Below, piece by piece: positions 49,785-59,168 of a DNA stretch of 64,000 nucleotides. A program made the translations under genes and the position numbers. Position 1 is the first letter of the stretch; the number at the start of each line of letters is the position of its first letter. The notes below the pieces were generated by a model. The model was not told where the DNA came from and did no database searches. It was given only the letters and a program-made list of their open reading frames with translations. The DNA lies in assembly GCF_003312875.1 (NCBI RefSeq), contig NZ_CP015163.1, positions 6,634,001 through 6,698,000 on the forward strand. The letters run 5' to 3'. The stretch is from Amycolatopsis albispora. Its GTDB lineage: Bacteria > Actinomycetota > Actinomycetes > Mycobacteriales > Pseudonocardiaceae.

Positions 49785-50606
49785 GTGGCGCGTCGACACA
49801 TACGCAGAGCGCTCACCATCTTGCCGGCGCTCGCCCTGGCCGTTACCGCGGCCGGCTGCGCCGAATCGGTCAACACCGGAGCCGACACCCAGGCCGGTGG
49901 GCAGATCACGCTGAAGGAGCCGGGCAAGCTCACCACCTGCACGCACCTGCCTTACGCCCCGTTCCAGTTCACCGAGGGCGACAAGACCGTCGGCTTCGAC
50001 GTGGAGCTGGTGGACCTGGTGCTGCCCCTGGTCGGCGCGAACGAGCAGAAGATCTTCGACACCCCGTTCGAGGGCATCAAGTCCGGTGAGTCGCTGAACA
50101 TCGGGCAGTGCGACGTGGCCGCCGCGGCCATGTCCATCACCCCCGAGCGCCAGGCCGTGATGGACTTCTCCGAGCCGTACTTCAACGCCAAGCAGGCGCT
50201 GCTGGTGAAGAAGGGCTCCGGGTACGACAGCCTCGAGAAGCTGCGCGGCAAGAAGCTCGGCGTGCAGCAGGGCACCACCGGCGAGACCTACGCCAACGAA
50301 AACAAGGAGAAGTTCGGCTACGAGGTCATCCAGTTCGAGGACCTCGCGCTCGAGCAGACCGCGGTGCAGACCGGTCAGGTGGACGCGGGCATCAACGACG
50401 ACGTGGTGCTGCTGGACTTCCTCAAGGCGAACCAGGACGTCGAGGTCACCGCCACCTTCGACACCGGTGACAACTACGGCATCGCGGTGAAGAAGGGCAA
50501 CGGCGCGCTGCTGGCCAAGGTCAACGAGGCCCTGCAGAAGGCGAAGAGCGACGGCACCTACGACCGCATCTACGAAAAGTGGTTCGGCAAGAAGCCGACC
50601 GCCTGA
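49785..50606 (+). CDS. Amino-acid ABC transporter substrate-binding lipoprotein
   Basis: A 273-residue periplasmic-binding-type lipoprotein (SBP_bac_3). The signal peptide ends in the lipobox VTAAGC with Cys25. The binding fold shows PYAPFQFTEGDKTVGFDVELVDLV, then CDVAAAAMSITPERQAVMDFSEPYF with the Arg that holds the carboxylate of the amino acid. GTG 49785 follows AGGAG. It is the first gene of a binding protein-permease-ATPase operon for polar amino acids. A hairpin after the stop probably keeps this protein in excess. Confidence 0.95.
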   Translation: MARRHIRRALTILPALALAVTAAGCAESVNTGADTQAGGQITLKEPGKLTTCTHLPYAPFQFTEGDKTVGFDVELVDLVLPLVGANEQKIFDTPFEGIKSGESLNIGQCDVAAAAMSITPERQAVMDFSEPYFNAKQALLVKKGSGYDSLEKLRGKKLGVQQGTTGETYANENKEKFGYEVIQFEDLALEQTAVQTGQVDAGINDDVVLLDFLKANQDVEVTATFDTGDNYGIAVKKGNGALLAKVNEALQKAKSDGTYDRIYEKWFGKKPTA

Positions 50607-50617
50607 TCCGCGACTGA

Positions 50618-50648
50618 GGGGAACGGCCGCCACGGCGGTCGTTCCCCC
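50618..50648 (+). terminator. Intercistronic hairpin after the binding-protein gene
   Basis: GGGGAACGGCCGCC (50618-50631) and GGCGGTCGTTCCCC (50634-50647) pair with one G-T mismatch and a 2-nt loop. It lies between the binding protein and its permease. A partial terminator or RNA-stabilising element is the usual reading for such placement. Confidence 0.8.
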
Positions 50649-50684
50649 TAGTTTTGCCAGCCACTTTCGAGGAGCCTTCTTCCC

Positions 50685-51494
50685 ATGGCCATGTCCAAGC
50701 GCAAACGGCGCCAGGTGATCCAGCTGGTGCAGTACGCGCTGCTGGTGATCGTGATCGCCGTGCTGGCGTTCGTCGCGGACTGGGCGACGATCCAGCGCGC
50801 GTTCTTCAATCTCGACGCCGCCGCCGAGCAGTTCCCCGGCATCATCACGATCGCGCTGAAGAACACCATCATCTACACGCTGCTCGGCTTCGCGCTGGGC
50901 CTGGCCCTCGGGCTCGTGCTGGCGCTGATGAAGCTGTCGTCGGTGCCGCCGTACCGGTGGATCGCCACGGTCTACATCGAGTTCTTCCGCGGGATCCCGG
51001 CGCTGCTGGTGTTCATCGCGCTCGGCTTCGGTGTGCCGCTCGCGTTCGGCCTGAAGTTCGACATCTACTCCACCGCCGCGCTCGCGCTCGGCGCGGTCGG
51101 CGCGGCGTACATGGCGGAGACCATTCGCGCCGGGATCCAGGCGGTGCCGCCCGGCCAGGTCGAGGCGGCCAGGTCGCTGGGCATGAGCCAGGGCCGCGCG
51201 ATGATCACCATCGTCATCCCGCAGGCGTTCCGCATCATCCTGCCGCCGCTGACCAACGAGCTGATCCTGCTCACCAAGGACTCGTCGCTGATCTACCTGC
51301 TGGGCCTGGCGAGGGACCAGTACGAGCTGACCAAGTGGGGCCGCGAGGGCCTCAACGCGACCGGTTCGATGACGCCGATCCTGCTGGCCGGGCTCTGCTA
51401 CCTGATCATCACCATCCCGCTCGGCTATCTCTCGCGGTACCTGGAGCGCCGCACCGGCCGGAAGCAGAACCGCGGCCTGGAGGTCGAGGCATGA
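50685..51494 (+). CDS. Amino-acid ABC transporter permease
   Basis: A 269-residue membrane subunit of the HisM/GlnP type, with five to six helices. The family motifs are the N-terminal [41 protein letters not shown], and the coupling loop [30 protein letters not shown]. The last helix is followed by a short basic tail. Its stop overlaps the ATPase start by four bases. A homodimer of this permease with the downstream ATPase is expected. Confidence 0.95.
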   Translation: MAMSKRKRRQVIQLVQYALLVIVIAVLAFVADWATIQRAFFNLDAAAEQFPGIITIALKNTIIYTLLGFALGLALGLVLALMKLSSVPPYRWIATVYIEFFRGIPALLVFIALGFGVPLAFGLKFDIYSTAALALGAVGAAYMAETIRAGIQAVPPGQVEAARSLGMSQGRAMITIVIPQAFRIILPPLTNELILLTKDSSLIYLLGLARDQYELTKWGREGLNATGSMTPILLAGLCYLIITIPLGYLSRYLERRTGRKQNRGLEVEA

Positions 51495-52246
51495 GCGACG
51501 TGATCGTCGAGATTTCCGGACTGCACAAGGCGTTCGGCGAGCTCCAGGTGCTCAAGGGCATCGACCTGCGGGTGCGCCGGGGGCAGGTGGTCTGCGTCAT
51601 CGGGCCGTCCGGCTCCGGCAAGTCCACCCTGCTGCGCTGCGTGAACCTGCTCGAAGAGCCGAACCAGGGCACGATCGTGGTCGGCGGCCACGAGATCACC
51701 GACCCGGACGTGGACATCGACCACGCGCGCCGCGGCATCGGCATGGTCTTCCAGTCGTTCAACCTGTTCGCGCACCTGTCCGTGCTGGACAACCTGACCA
51801 TCGCGCAGCGCAAGGTGCTCAAGCGCGACAAGGCCGAGTCCGAGCGCATCGCGCGCGACAACCTCAAGAAGGTCGGGCTTTCGGAGAAGGCGAACTCGAT
51901 GCCGTCGCAGCTGTCCGGGGGGCAGCAGCAGCGGGTGGCGATCGCGCGGGCGCTGTCGATGAATCCCGAGGTGATGCTGTTCGACGAGCCGACGTCGGCG
52001 CTGGACCCGGAGCTGGTCGGCGACGTGCTCAGCGTGATGCGCCAGCTCGCCGAGGAGGGCATGACCATGCTGGTGGTCACGCACGAGATGCAGTTCGCGC
52101 GTGAGGTGGCCGACGTGGTGCTGTTCATGGACGGCGGCGTGGTGGTCGAGCAGGGTCCGCCGTCGCGGGTGATCGGGGATCCGCAGCACGAGCGCACGAA
52201 GACCTTCCTGTCGCGCGTGCTGAATCCCACTCACGTGGACGACTGA
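51491..52246 (+). CDS. Amino-acid ABC transporter ATP-binding protein
   Basis: A 251-residue GlnQ/HisP-type ATPase. Walker A is [13 protein letters not shown], the Q-loop is VFQSFNLF, the signature is [15 protein letters not shown], and Walker B is [12 protein letters not shown] with the switch His in VTHEM. ATG 51491 overlaps the permease stop. The next gene starts within a few bases of its stop codon, so a large beta-solenoid-like membrane protein may be translated from the same mRNA. Confidence 0.95.
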   Translation: MSDVIVEISGLHKAFGELQVLKGIDLRVRRGQVVCVIGPSGSGKSTLLRCVNLLEEPNQGTIVVGGHEITDPDVDIDHARRGIGMVFQSFNLFAHLSVLDNLTIAQRKVLKRDKAESERIARDNLKKVGLSEKANSMPSQLSGGQQQRVAIARALSMNPEVMLFDEPTSALDPELVGDVLSVMRQLAEEGMTMLVVTHEMQFAREVADVVLFMDGGVVVEQGPPSRVIGDPQHERTKTFLSRVLNPTHVDD

Positions 52247-52250
52247 GTTG

Positions 52251-54608
52251 GTGGTGTTTCGCCGGGGCGGGGCTCGTGACGACCACGAGCCCGGCGACCC
52301 ACCCGAACCGGCCGACGCCTTCGACCCGTTCGACCCCGAGCCGGATCTGCGGTACGAGATCCGCGCCGAGGACCTGATCCGGCCGTTGATCATGCCGGAG
52401 CCGGGCCGCCTGCTGCGCCTGCGCAAGCAGCCGACCAACGCGCCGCTGGTGCAGGTCGAGGACGCCTACATCACCGGGCGCTTCGACCTGCGCGCGCTCG
52501 ACCTGGAGTACCTCTTCCGGTTCGAGCGCTGCCGGTTCGAGGAGCCGCCGGACGTGCGTGAGGCGACCCTGCTCGGGCTGGTGTTCCGCCGCTGCTGGCT
52601 GCCCGGCCTCAAGGCCCGCAACATGCGCAGCCGCAACGACGTCCGGCTGATCCGTTGCGCGGTCGAGGTCGAGCACACGGTCAAGGGCCACAGCGAGACC
52701 GCGGTCCAGCGCGGCGACGACCGCGAACGCGGCCGCCCGGACGCGGCGATCAACCTGACCGACGCCGCCATCGAGGGGTCCGTGGTGCTCACCCGCACCC
52801 GGATCGAGCACTCGCGCGGCAAGGCCATCCAGGCCGACCGGCTGGAGATCACCGGCGCGCTGCTGGCCTACCGGCTCGAGGCCGACGGCGAGATCCGCGT
52901 CCCCGGCCTGAAGACCGGCGGTAACGTCAACTTCTCCGGCGCCACCCTGCACAACCCGGACGGCTTCGCGCTCAACGGCAACGGCCTGCACATCGGCGGC
53001 AGCCTGCTCTGCGAGGTGGACACCTACGGCCCGCCCAAGGCACGCAAGCGGTTCTCCGCCAACGGCATCATCTACCTGCCCAGCGCCAAGGTGGACAGCG
53101 ACATCGTGCTGCGCGGGGCCCGGCTGCACACCAGCCAGCACGGCCCGATCGTGGTGGACCAGTGGAAGTCCCGCGACCCCTACCTCGACCCGCGCCCGGC
53201 GATCAGCGCCGACCGGCTGCGCGTGGACGGCAACGTCGAGCTCAGCGACGACTTCCGCGCCACCGGCACCATCCGCATGGTCAACGCGCACATCGGCGGC
53301 ACGCTGCGCCTCGCGCACGCGGAGATCTCCGTGGCACGCGGGTACGTCGAGCCGTACTACGACCGCGCGCTGCACATCGACGGCACCGAGATCAACGGTG
53401 ACATCGAGGCGACCAGCCTGACCGTGCCGATGGGCCAGTGCCGCCTGTCCGACGTGACCGTCGGCGGCAACGTGCTCGCCTGGAACGCCACCCTGCAGCA
53501 CCACGAGCGCGACGTGTTCTCCGCCCGCCGCGCCAAGATCGCGGGCAACCTGCACCTGACCGACGCCACCGTGGAGGGCACGCTCCGGCTGCAGGGCATC
53601 GAGGTCGGCGGCAGCATCGACCTGTACGGCACGGACGTGAGCAAGCCGGCGGTCCGGCCGAACACCAGCTTCTCGGTGGACGTGCGAGCCGGGCGCATCG
53701 GCCGCGACCTGGTGTTCACCGCCAATCGCGAGCGCCGGTTCCACGCCGAGGGCGGGGTGAACCTGGACGGCGCGGTGGTGGCCAGGCGCGTCGACCTGAG
53801 CGGCGCGGTGCTCCAGTCCAGCGAGCGCGACGGCATCGCGCTCGACCTCGGCTCGGTCTCCGCCGACGAGTTCGCGCTGATGCCCGACATCGCGCCGCGT
53901 GGCCAGGTGGTGCTGGCCGGGGCGCACTGCGTCACGCTCGACGACAACCCGGAGCTCTGGGAGGCCACCGGCGGGCTGGACCTGGAGGACTTCCGCTACG
54001 ACTCGATGAAGGTGCCGATCGGCATCAAGGACGACGCCGCGGTCGACCAGCGGATCCGGCTGCTGCGGCGGGCGATGGGCGGTTACCGGCCCGGCCCGTA
54101 CGACCAGCTCGCCGAGATGCTGCGCACCAGCGGTAACGAGGAGCACGCCTCGACCGTGCTGTTCAAGAAGCAGCAGTTCCGGTACGAGTCGCTGGCCGAC
54201 GGCTACCGGTTCCTCGGACCGCTGGTCCGGTTGTGGAGCTGGCTGCAACGCTCGATGGTCGGCTACGGCTACCGGCCGGGACGCGCGGTCGGCTGGCTGC
54301 TGTTGCTGCTGATCGCGGGCAGCGTGTGGTTCGCCACCGGGCACACCGACCACCCGTGCCTGACCGACACCGAGAACTACGCGCAGAGCGGCGGCCGGTG
54401 CGCGGTGAACAGCGACGACAAGGGCCTGGAGTGGAGCCCGGTGCTGTACACGGTGGACCTGCTGGTGCCGATCGTCGACTTCGGCAACAAGGGCCGCTGG
54501 TTCATGGAGGGCGCCGACAAGTGGGTCGCGGTCGGGTTCACCGCGATGGGCTGGACGCTGGCCACCACCGTGGCCGCCGGTGTCACCAGGGCCCTGCGCC
54601 GCAACTGA
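52251..54608 (+). CDS. Large beta-solenoid-like membrane protein
   Basis: A 785-residue protein. Residues about 60-620 consist of repeated units with patterns such as NLTDAAIEGSVVLTRTRIE and LHLTDATVEGTLRLQGIEVGGSIDLYG, consistent with a long beta-solenoid, like pentapeptide or bactofilin folds but not exact pentapeptides. A helical hinge near 620-680 leads to two membrane helices near the end (AVGWLLLLLIAGSVWFATG and WVAVGFTAMGWTLATTVAAG) with a conserved LYTVDLLVPIVDFG between them. Homologues are sometimes named membrane-associated oxidoreductase, but no redox site is seen. The start among TTG 52248, GTG 52251 and GTG 52254 is uncertain. It follows the amino-acid ABC ATPase by 4 bp. Confidence 0.75.
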   Translation: MVFRRGGARDDHEPGDPPEPADAFDPFDPEPDLRYEIRAEDLIRPLIMPEPGRLLRLRKQPTNAPLVQVEDAYITGRFDLRALDLEYLFRFERCRFEEPPDVREATLLGLVFRRCWLPGLKARNMRSRNDVRLIRCAVEVEHTVKGHSETAVQRGDDRERGRPDAAINLTDAAIEGSVVLTRTRIEHSRGKAIQADRLEITGALLAYRLEADGEIRVPGLKTGGNVNFSGATLHNPDGFALNGNGLHIGGSLLCEVDTYGPPKARKRFSANGIIYLPSAKVDSDIVLRGARLHTSQHGPIVVDQWKSRDPYLDPRPAISADRLRVDGNVELSDDFRATGTIRMVNAHIGGTLRLAHAEISVARGYVEPYYDRALHIDGTEINGDIEATSLTVPMGQCRLSDVTVGGNVLAWNATLQHHERDVFSARRAKIAGNLHLTDATVEGTLRLQGIEVGGSIDLYGTDVSKPAVRPNTSFSVDVRAGRIGRDLVFTANRERRFHAEGGVNLDGAVVARRVDLSGAVLQSSERDGIALDLGSVSADEFALMPDIAPRGQVVLAGAHCVTLDDNPELWEATGGLDLEDFRYDSMKVPIGIKDDAAVDQRIRLLRRAMGGYRPGPYDQLAEMLRTSGNEEHASTVLFKKQQFRYESLADGYRFLGPLVRLWSWLQRSMVGYGYRPGRAVGWLLLLLIAGSVWFATGHTDHPCLTDTENYAQSGGRCAVNSDDKGLEWSPVLYTVDLLVPIVDFGNKGRWFMEGADKWVAVGFTAMGWTLATTVAAGVTRALRRN

Positions 54609-54627
54609 GGCTTGTATCTTCGCTGCT

Positions 54628-55098
54628 ATGGCTGAACCGAACGCGACGGCGCGGATCGAGGTCAACGCCAGTCCGCAGCGGGTGTACGAGCTGGTCAGCG
54701 ACCCGGCCGTGCTGGCGGAGCTGGCCGAGGAGTACTCCGGGCACAAGTGGCTGGACGGCGCGAGCAAGGCCGTCGTCGGCGCCCGGTTCAAGGGCAGCAA
54801 CCGGCGCGGGCTGCGCCGCTGGAGCACCACCTCGGAAATCACCGACGCCTGGGCGGGCCGCCGGTTCGCCTTCGAGGTCACCTCGGTCGGCGGGCTGCCG
54901 GTGTCGCGCTGGCAGTACGACATCGCCGCCACCGAGACCGGCTGCGTGGTGACCGAAAGCACGTGGGAGCGGCGCCCCGCTTGGCTGAAGCTGCCCACCT
55001 CGGCGGTCACCGGCGTCTTCCAGCGCGACGAGGAGAACCAGCGCAACATCGAAGCCACCCTGCGCCGCCTGAAGGAACGCGCCGAGCGCTCCCACTGA
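54628..55098 (+). CDS. SRPBCC-family (polyketide cyclase-like) protein
   Basis: A 156-residue START/SRPBCC fold protein: ARIEVNASPQRVYELVSDPAVLAEL opening, a central WSTTSEITDAWAGRRFAFEV strand pair, and the long C-terminal helix ENQRNIEATLRRLKERAE. The cavity would bind a hydrophobic ligand. ATG 54628 has no ribosome site; TATCTT (54614-54619) lies about 9 bp upstream like a -10 box, so a leaderless transcript is likely. Ligand and role unknown. Confidence 0.87.
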   Translation: MAEPNATARIEVNASPQRVYELVSDPAVLAELAEEYSGHKWLDGASKAVVGARFKGSNRRGLRRWSTTSEITDAWAGRRFAFEVTSVGGLPVSRWQYDIAATETGCVVTESTWERRPAWLKLPTSAVTGVFQRDEENQRNIEATLRRLKERAERSH

Positions 55099-55134
55099 CT
55101 GGGCAGCGCCGCCGGTTCGTGTTAGCTGTGGGAC

Positions 55135-56916
55135 GTGAGCAATCGTCAGGCCCGGGTGCGGGCGCCGGAGCTGGCCGGGCGCGAGTGGATCAACACCGGC
55201 GGTGAGCGCCTGCGCCTCGCCGATCTGCGCGGCAAGATCGTGCTGCTGGACTTCTGGACTTCCGGCTGCATCAACTGCCTGCACGTGCTGGACGAACTGC
55301 GCCCGCTGGAGGCCGAGTTCGCCGACGTGCTGGTGACCATCGGCGTGCACTCGCCGAAGTTCCTGCACGAGGGCGAAGCCGCCGCGATCGAGGCCGCGGT
55401 GCGCCGCTACGAGGTGCACCACCCGGTACTGAACGACCCCGACCTGACCACCTGGTCGCAGTACGCCGTGCGGGCGTGGCCGACGCTGGTGGTGGTGGAT
55501 CCCGAGGGCTACGTCGTGCACGTCGCCGCTGGTGAGGGGCATGCGGAGGCCTTGCGCCGGGTGCTCACCGAGCTGGTCGCGAAGCACGCTGACACGCTGC
55601 GCCGCGGGGGCAGCCCGTATGTGCCGCTCGACGAGGCCGAGACCCTGCTGCGCTTCCCCAGCAAGGCCGTCACCAGCCCGGACGGCCACCTGCTGGTCGC
55701 CGACACGGGCAACCATTCGATCGTCGAGCTGGACGGGGACCGGCTGGTCCGCCGGTTCGGCACCGGCAGGCGAGGCGAGCCGTTCACCGAGCCGTCCGGC
55801 CTCGCGTTGCTGCCGCCGGAGGTCGCCGAGCGCGCCGGCTACCACGTGGTGGTCGCCGACACCGCCGCTCACCTGCTCCAGGGCCTCAACCTGGACACCG
55901 GCGAGAGCACCGTCGTCGCGGGCACCGGGAACCAGTGGCGCGACGGCATTTCCTCCGGCGACGCGCGCGAGGTCGACCTCACCAGCCCGTGGGACGTCGT
56001 CTGGTGGGGTGACGAGGTGGTCGTCGCGATGGCGGGCAACCACACGCTGTCCGCGTTCGACCCGGTCGCGGGCACCATCCGCCGCTTCGCCGGTACGACC
56101 GTCGAGGGCCTGCGCGACGGTGACGTCGGCGAGGCGTTCTTCGCGCAGACCTCCGGCTTCGCGGTGACGCCCGGCCGGTTGTGGCTGGCCGACGCCGAGA
56201 CCTCGGCCCTGCGCTGGATCGACGAAGCGTCGTCCGTGCACACCGCGATCGGCATCGACCTGTTCTCCTTCGGCCACCGCGACGGCGACGCCGCCGAGGC
56301 GCTGCTCCAGCACCCGCTCGGCCTCGCCGCGCTGCCGGACGGCACGATCGCCATCGCCGACACCTACAACGGCGCCGTCCGCCGGTACGACCCGGAGACC
56401 GGGCAGGTGTCCACTGTGGTCAGTGGGCTGGCCGAGCCGTCGGGGCTGCTGGTGCGCGGCGGCGAGCTGCTGGTGGTCGAGTCCGCCGGGCACCGGATCA
56501 CCCCGGTCGCCCACGACGGCGTCGAGACCGTGGCGGACGACGTGCACGCCGTGCGGCGGCCGCCGTCCGTGCTGGCGCCGGGTGAGCTGGAGTTCAGCGT
56601 GGTGTTCACGCCGCCGCCCGGTGAGAAGCTCGACGACCGCTATGGCCCGTCGACCCGGCTCGAGATCAGCGCGTCACCGCCGGAGCTGCTGGTCGAAGGC
56701 GCGGGCGTGGGCACCGACCTGGCTCGCCGCATCCGCCTCGCCGACGGCATCACCGAGGGCGTGCTGCAGGTGGTGGCGCAGGCGGCCAGCTGCGACAGCG
56801 CCACCGAGCACCCCGTCTGCCGGGTGACGCGGCAGGACTGGGGCGTGCCGGTCCGGCTGGAACCGGGTGGCGAACGGGTGCTGGAGCTGATGATGGCGGG
56901 TACCCCGGCGGGGTGA
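55135..56916 (+). CDS. Thioredoxin-like protein fused to NHL repeats (NHLRC2-like)
   Basis: A 593-residue protein. The N-terminal thioredoxin fold (about 1-150) has LLDFWTSGCINCLHVLDEL with a CxxC active site and the cis-Pro segment AVRAWPTLVVVD. Residues about 165-480 are six NHL-type beta-propeller blades (LLVADTGNHSIVELDG, GTIAIADTYNGAVRRYDP). A C-terminal beta domain (about 490-593) completes the architecture of NHLRC2, a conserved thioredoxin-propeller protein known from animals to bacteria. GTG 55135 is the start. No signal peptide, so it is cytoplasmic. Confidence 0.9.
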   Translation: MSNRQARVRAPELAGREWINTGGERLRLADLRGKIVLLDFWTSGCINCLHVLDELRPLEAEFADVLVTIGVHSPKFLHEGEAAAIEAAVRRYEVHHPVLNDPDLTTWSQYAVRAWPTLVVVDPEGYVVHVAAGEGHAEALRRVLTELVAKHADTLRRGGSPYVPLDEAETLLRFPSKAVTSPDGHLLVADTGNHSIVELDGDRLVRRFGTGRRGEPFTEPSGLALLPPEVAERAGYHVVVADTAAHLLQGLNLDTGESTVVAGTGNQWRDGISSGDAREVDLTSPWDVVWWGDEVVVAMAGNHTLSAFDPVAGTIRRFAGTTVEGLRDGDVGEAFFAQTSGFAVTPGRLWLADAETSALRWIDEASSVHTAIGIDLFSFGHRDGDAAEALLQHPLGLAALPDGTIAIADTYNGAVRRYDPETGQVSTVVSGLAEPSGLLVRGGELLVVESAGHRITPVAHDGVETVADDVHAVRRPPSVLAPGELEFSVVFTPPPGEKLDDRYGPSTRLEISASPPELLVEGAGVGTDLARRIRLADGITEGVLQVVAQAASCDSATEHPVCRVTRQDWGVPVRLEPGGERVLELMMAGTPAG

Positions 56917-56940
56917 TTTCCGCCGCGTAGCATTCGGGGC

Positions 56941-57279
56941 GTGTCCGAGACCAACACGACTGCCGCGGCCAAACTCGAAATCCAGATGCTGCACGACCGG
57001 GTGCTGGCCAAGCTGTCCGGCGAGGACGGGGAACGACGCAGCAGCGGCGGCATCGTGATCCCCGCGACCGCTCAGGTCGCGCGCCGGCTTGCCTGGGGTG
57101 ATGTACTCGGGGTGGGCAATAATGTGCGCAACGTGAAGGTTGGCGACCGGGTGCTGTTCAACCCGGACGACCAACTGGAGGTGGAGATCCAGGGCGAGGG
57201 GTACCTGGTGATGCGTGAGCGCGACATTCACGCCATGGCGAGCGAGCGCACGGAGCACGGCACGGGGCTGTACTTGTAG
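56941..57279 (+). CDS. GroES-like co-chaperone, standalone
   Basis: A 112-residue Cpn10-fold protein: LHDRVLAKLSGEDGERRSSGGIVIP includes the mobile loop, followed by GDVLGVGNNVRNVKVGDRVLFNP. The C-terminal part YLVMRERDIHAM is GroES-like. It has an extra N-terminal stretch (SETNTTAAAKLEIQ) and C-terminal tail (RTEHGTGLYL) compared with canonical GroES. No groEL gene is adjacent. It may serve a specialised chaperonin or have another role. GTG 56941; 24 bp after the thioredoxin-NHL stop. Confidence 0.85.
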   Translation: MSETNTTAAAKLEIQMLHDRVLAKLSGEDGERRSSGGIVIPATAQVARRLAWGDVLGVGNNVRNVKVGDRVLFNPDDQLEVEIQGEGYLVMRERDIHAMASERTEHGTGLYL

Positions 57280-57317
57280 GTGCTCGCCCGCCGCCGGTGA
57301 CCTTCGGGAGGTGCGGG

Positions 57318-59168
57318 TTGCGGGAGGAGCACTACTGGCCGGAGTTCGACTCCGACGCGATCGAGACCGAGCCGGAGCCGGCTGAGGAGAACGACGAGGA
57401 ACTGGTCGGGGCCCTGCTCGACGGGCCGGTGGTGCTGGAGCGCCCGCGCAGCCGCGCCACCCGCCGGCGGTACGCGGTCGGCCGGGTCTTCCTGGGCATC
57501 GGCGCCTTCCTGGCGTTGTTCGTGGTGCTCTACACCGCGGACCTGATCTTCAGCGCCGGTACCGTGCCGCGCGGGGTGACCGTGGTCGGCATCCCGGTCG
57601 GCGGGCTGGCCCGCGACGACGCCGAGGCCGTGCTGCGCAAGGAACTCGAACCGCGGCTGACCGCGCCCGTGCGGGTGCGTGCCGGTGACGTGGACGCCGA
57701 GCTGGACCCGATCGCCTCCGGGCTCGGCCTGGACTGGCCGGGCACGGTGACGCAGGCGGGCACCCAGCCGCTCGACCCGATCACCCGGATCGCCTCGTTC
57801 TTCACCACCCGCGAGGTCGGCGTGGTGACCACCAGCGATCCGGACGTGCTCAAGCAGTCGGTGACCACGTTCGCCGCCGAGAAGCTCAACCACGACATGA
57901 CCGAGGGCAGCATCCGCTTCGAGTCGATCCCGGGCAGCGACGGCGGGGTGACCGCGATCGCGGTGGAGCCGCGGCAGCGGCAGGAGATGGCCGACATCGA
58001 CGCCGCCACGCAGCTGATCAAGGACAACTGGCTGGGGCACGCGGCGGTGGAGCTGCCCGTGCGGGCGAGCCCGCCGAAGGCGACGGCCGAGGGCGTGCGG
58101 GCGACGCTGGAGCAGATCGTCAAGCCGACGGTCGCGCTGCCGATGCACATCCGCGGTGACGGCCAGGACGCCGTGCTCAAGCCGGACGGCATCGCGGGCG
58201 CCATGCAGTTCGCCGCGGTCGACGGCGGTGCCCTGGAAGTGCGGCTGGACCAGGGCAAGCTGCAGCAGCTGGCGCAGCCGCAGCTGGCCGGGACCGAGCG
58301 GGAGCCGAAGGACGCGCAGATCGTGTTCACCGGCGCGTCGCCGACGGTGCAGCCGTCCGAGGACGGCCGGAAGGTCGCCTGGACCAAGACCTTCGCGCCG
58401 TTCCTGGAGGCGGTGAAGCGGCCGGACGTGCACGAGCTGCGCGCGGTGTACGAGCCCGGCAAGCCGAAGGTGACCACGCAGGCGGCGAACTCGCTGGGCG
58501 TCAAGGAGGTCATCGGCGAGTTCACCACCGGCGGCTTCTCCGGGGACGTGACGCGCAACGTGAAGACCATCGCGGACAAGGTGGCGGGCGCGATCGTGCG
58601 CCCGGGCGACACGTTCAGCCTGGACGAGCACGTGGGCCCGCGCACGGCGTCGCAGGGTTACCTGAAGGCGCCGGTGCACGAGGACGGCACCGGCGCGGAG
58701 GTCTACGGCGGCGGCATCAACCAGTTCACGTCCACTTTGTACAACGCGGTCTACTTCGCCGGCCTCGCCGACGCCGGGCACAGCCCGCACAGCTTCTACA
58801 TCGACCGCTTCCCGCCCGGCCGGGACGCGCGTTCCTTGCAGGACAACGGTTCCGCGGTGGACCTGCGGTTCACCAACGACGCGCCGACCGGGATCGCCAT
58901 CCAGACGCTGACCAGCGGGAACACCGTGACGGTGAAGATCTGGGGCACCAAGCGGTACCGGGTGGAGAGCTTGACCGGCCCGCAGTCCGATGTGGTCGAT
59001 CCGCCGGTGCGCACCGGCGACGCCGGCCGCTGCGAGCCGACGCCGGGTGTGCCGGGCTTCACCGTCACGGACACCCGCGTGCTCTACGACCTGGGCAGCG
59101 GCGCCGAAGTCCGCCGGGAACCACGCACCGTCACCTACCAGCCGCGCCCGACCACCATCTGCCCCTAG
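57318..59168 (+). CDS. VanW-family protein with peptidoglycan-binding-type domains
   Basis: A 616-residue protein anchored by one N-terminal helix (about 55-80, VFLGIGAFLALFVVLYTADLIF). Two YoaR/PG_binding_4-type domains (about 85-380) precede the VanW domain (about 400-560), marked by GEFTTGGFSGDVTRNVKTIADKVAG and TASQGYLKAP, then GGGINQFTSTLYNAVYFAGL. It probably acts on the cell wall; VanW itself is linked to vancomycin resistance clusters. TTG 57318 is chosen because GGGAGG lies at 57306-57311; GTG 57297 has none. The stop overlaps the convergent reductase stop by 4 bp. Confidence 0.92.
   Translation: MREEHYWPEFDSDAIETEPEPAEENDEELVGALLDGPVVLERPRSRATRRRYAVGRVFLGIGAFLALFVVLYTADLIFSAGTVPRGVTVVGIPVGGLARDDAEAVLRKELEPRLTAPVRVRAGDVDAELDPIASGLGLDWPGTVTQAGTQPLDPITRIASFFTTREVGVVTTSDPDVLKQSVTTFAAEKLNHDMTEGSIRFESIPGSDGGVTAIAVEPRQRQEMADIDAATQLIKDNWLGHAAVELPVRASPPKATAEGVRATLEQIVKPTVALPMHIRGDGQDAVLKPDGIAGAMQFAAVDGGALEVRLDQGKLQQLAQPQLAGTEREPKDAQIVFTGASPTVQPSEDGRKVAWTKTFAPFLEAVKRPDVHELRAVYEPGKPKVTTQAANSLGVKEVIGEFTTGGFSGDVTRNVKTIADKVAGAIVRPGDTFSLDEHVGPRTASQGYLKAPVHEDGTGAEVYGGGINQFTSTLYNAVYFAGLADAGHSPHSFYIDRFPPGRDARSLQDNGSAVDLRFTNDAPTGIAIQTLTSGNTVTVKIWGTKRYRVESLTGPQSDVVDPPVRTGDAGRCEPTPGVPGFTVTDTRVLYDLGSGAEVRREPRTVTYQPRPTTICP

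Noticed and set aside
52125..55058. 977-residue minus-strand frame opposite the beta-solenoid gene
   Set aside because: Shadow frame: repetitive Val/Ala/His/Asp-rich, no ribosome site and no domain.
57297..59168. GTG 57297 as the VanW start
   Set aside because: It lacks a ribosome site, whereas TTG 57318 has GGGAGG six bases upstream and gives a compact N terminus.
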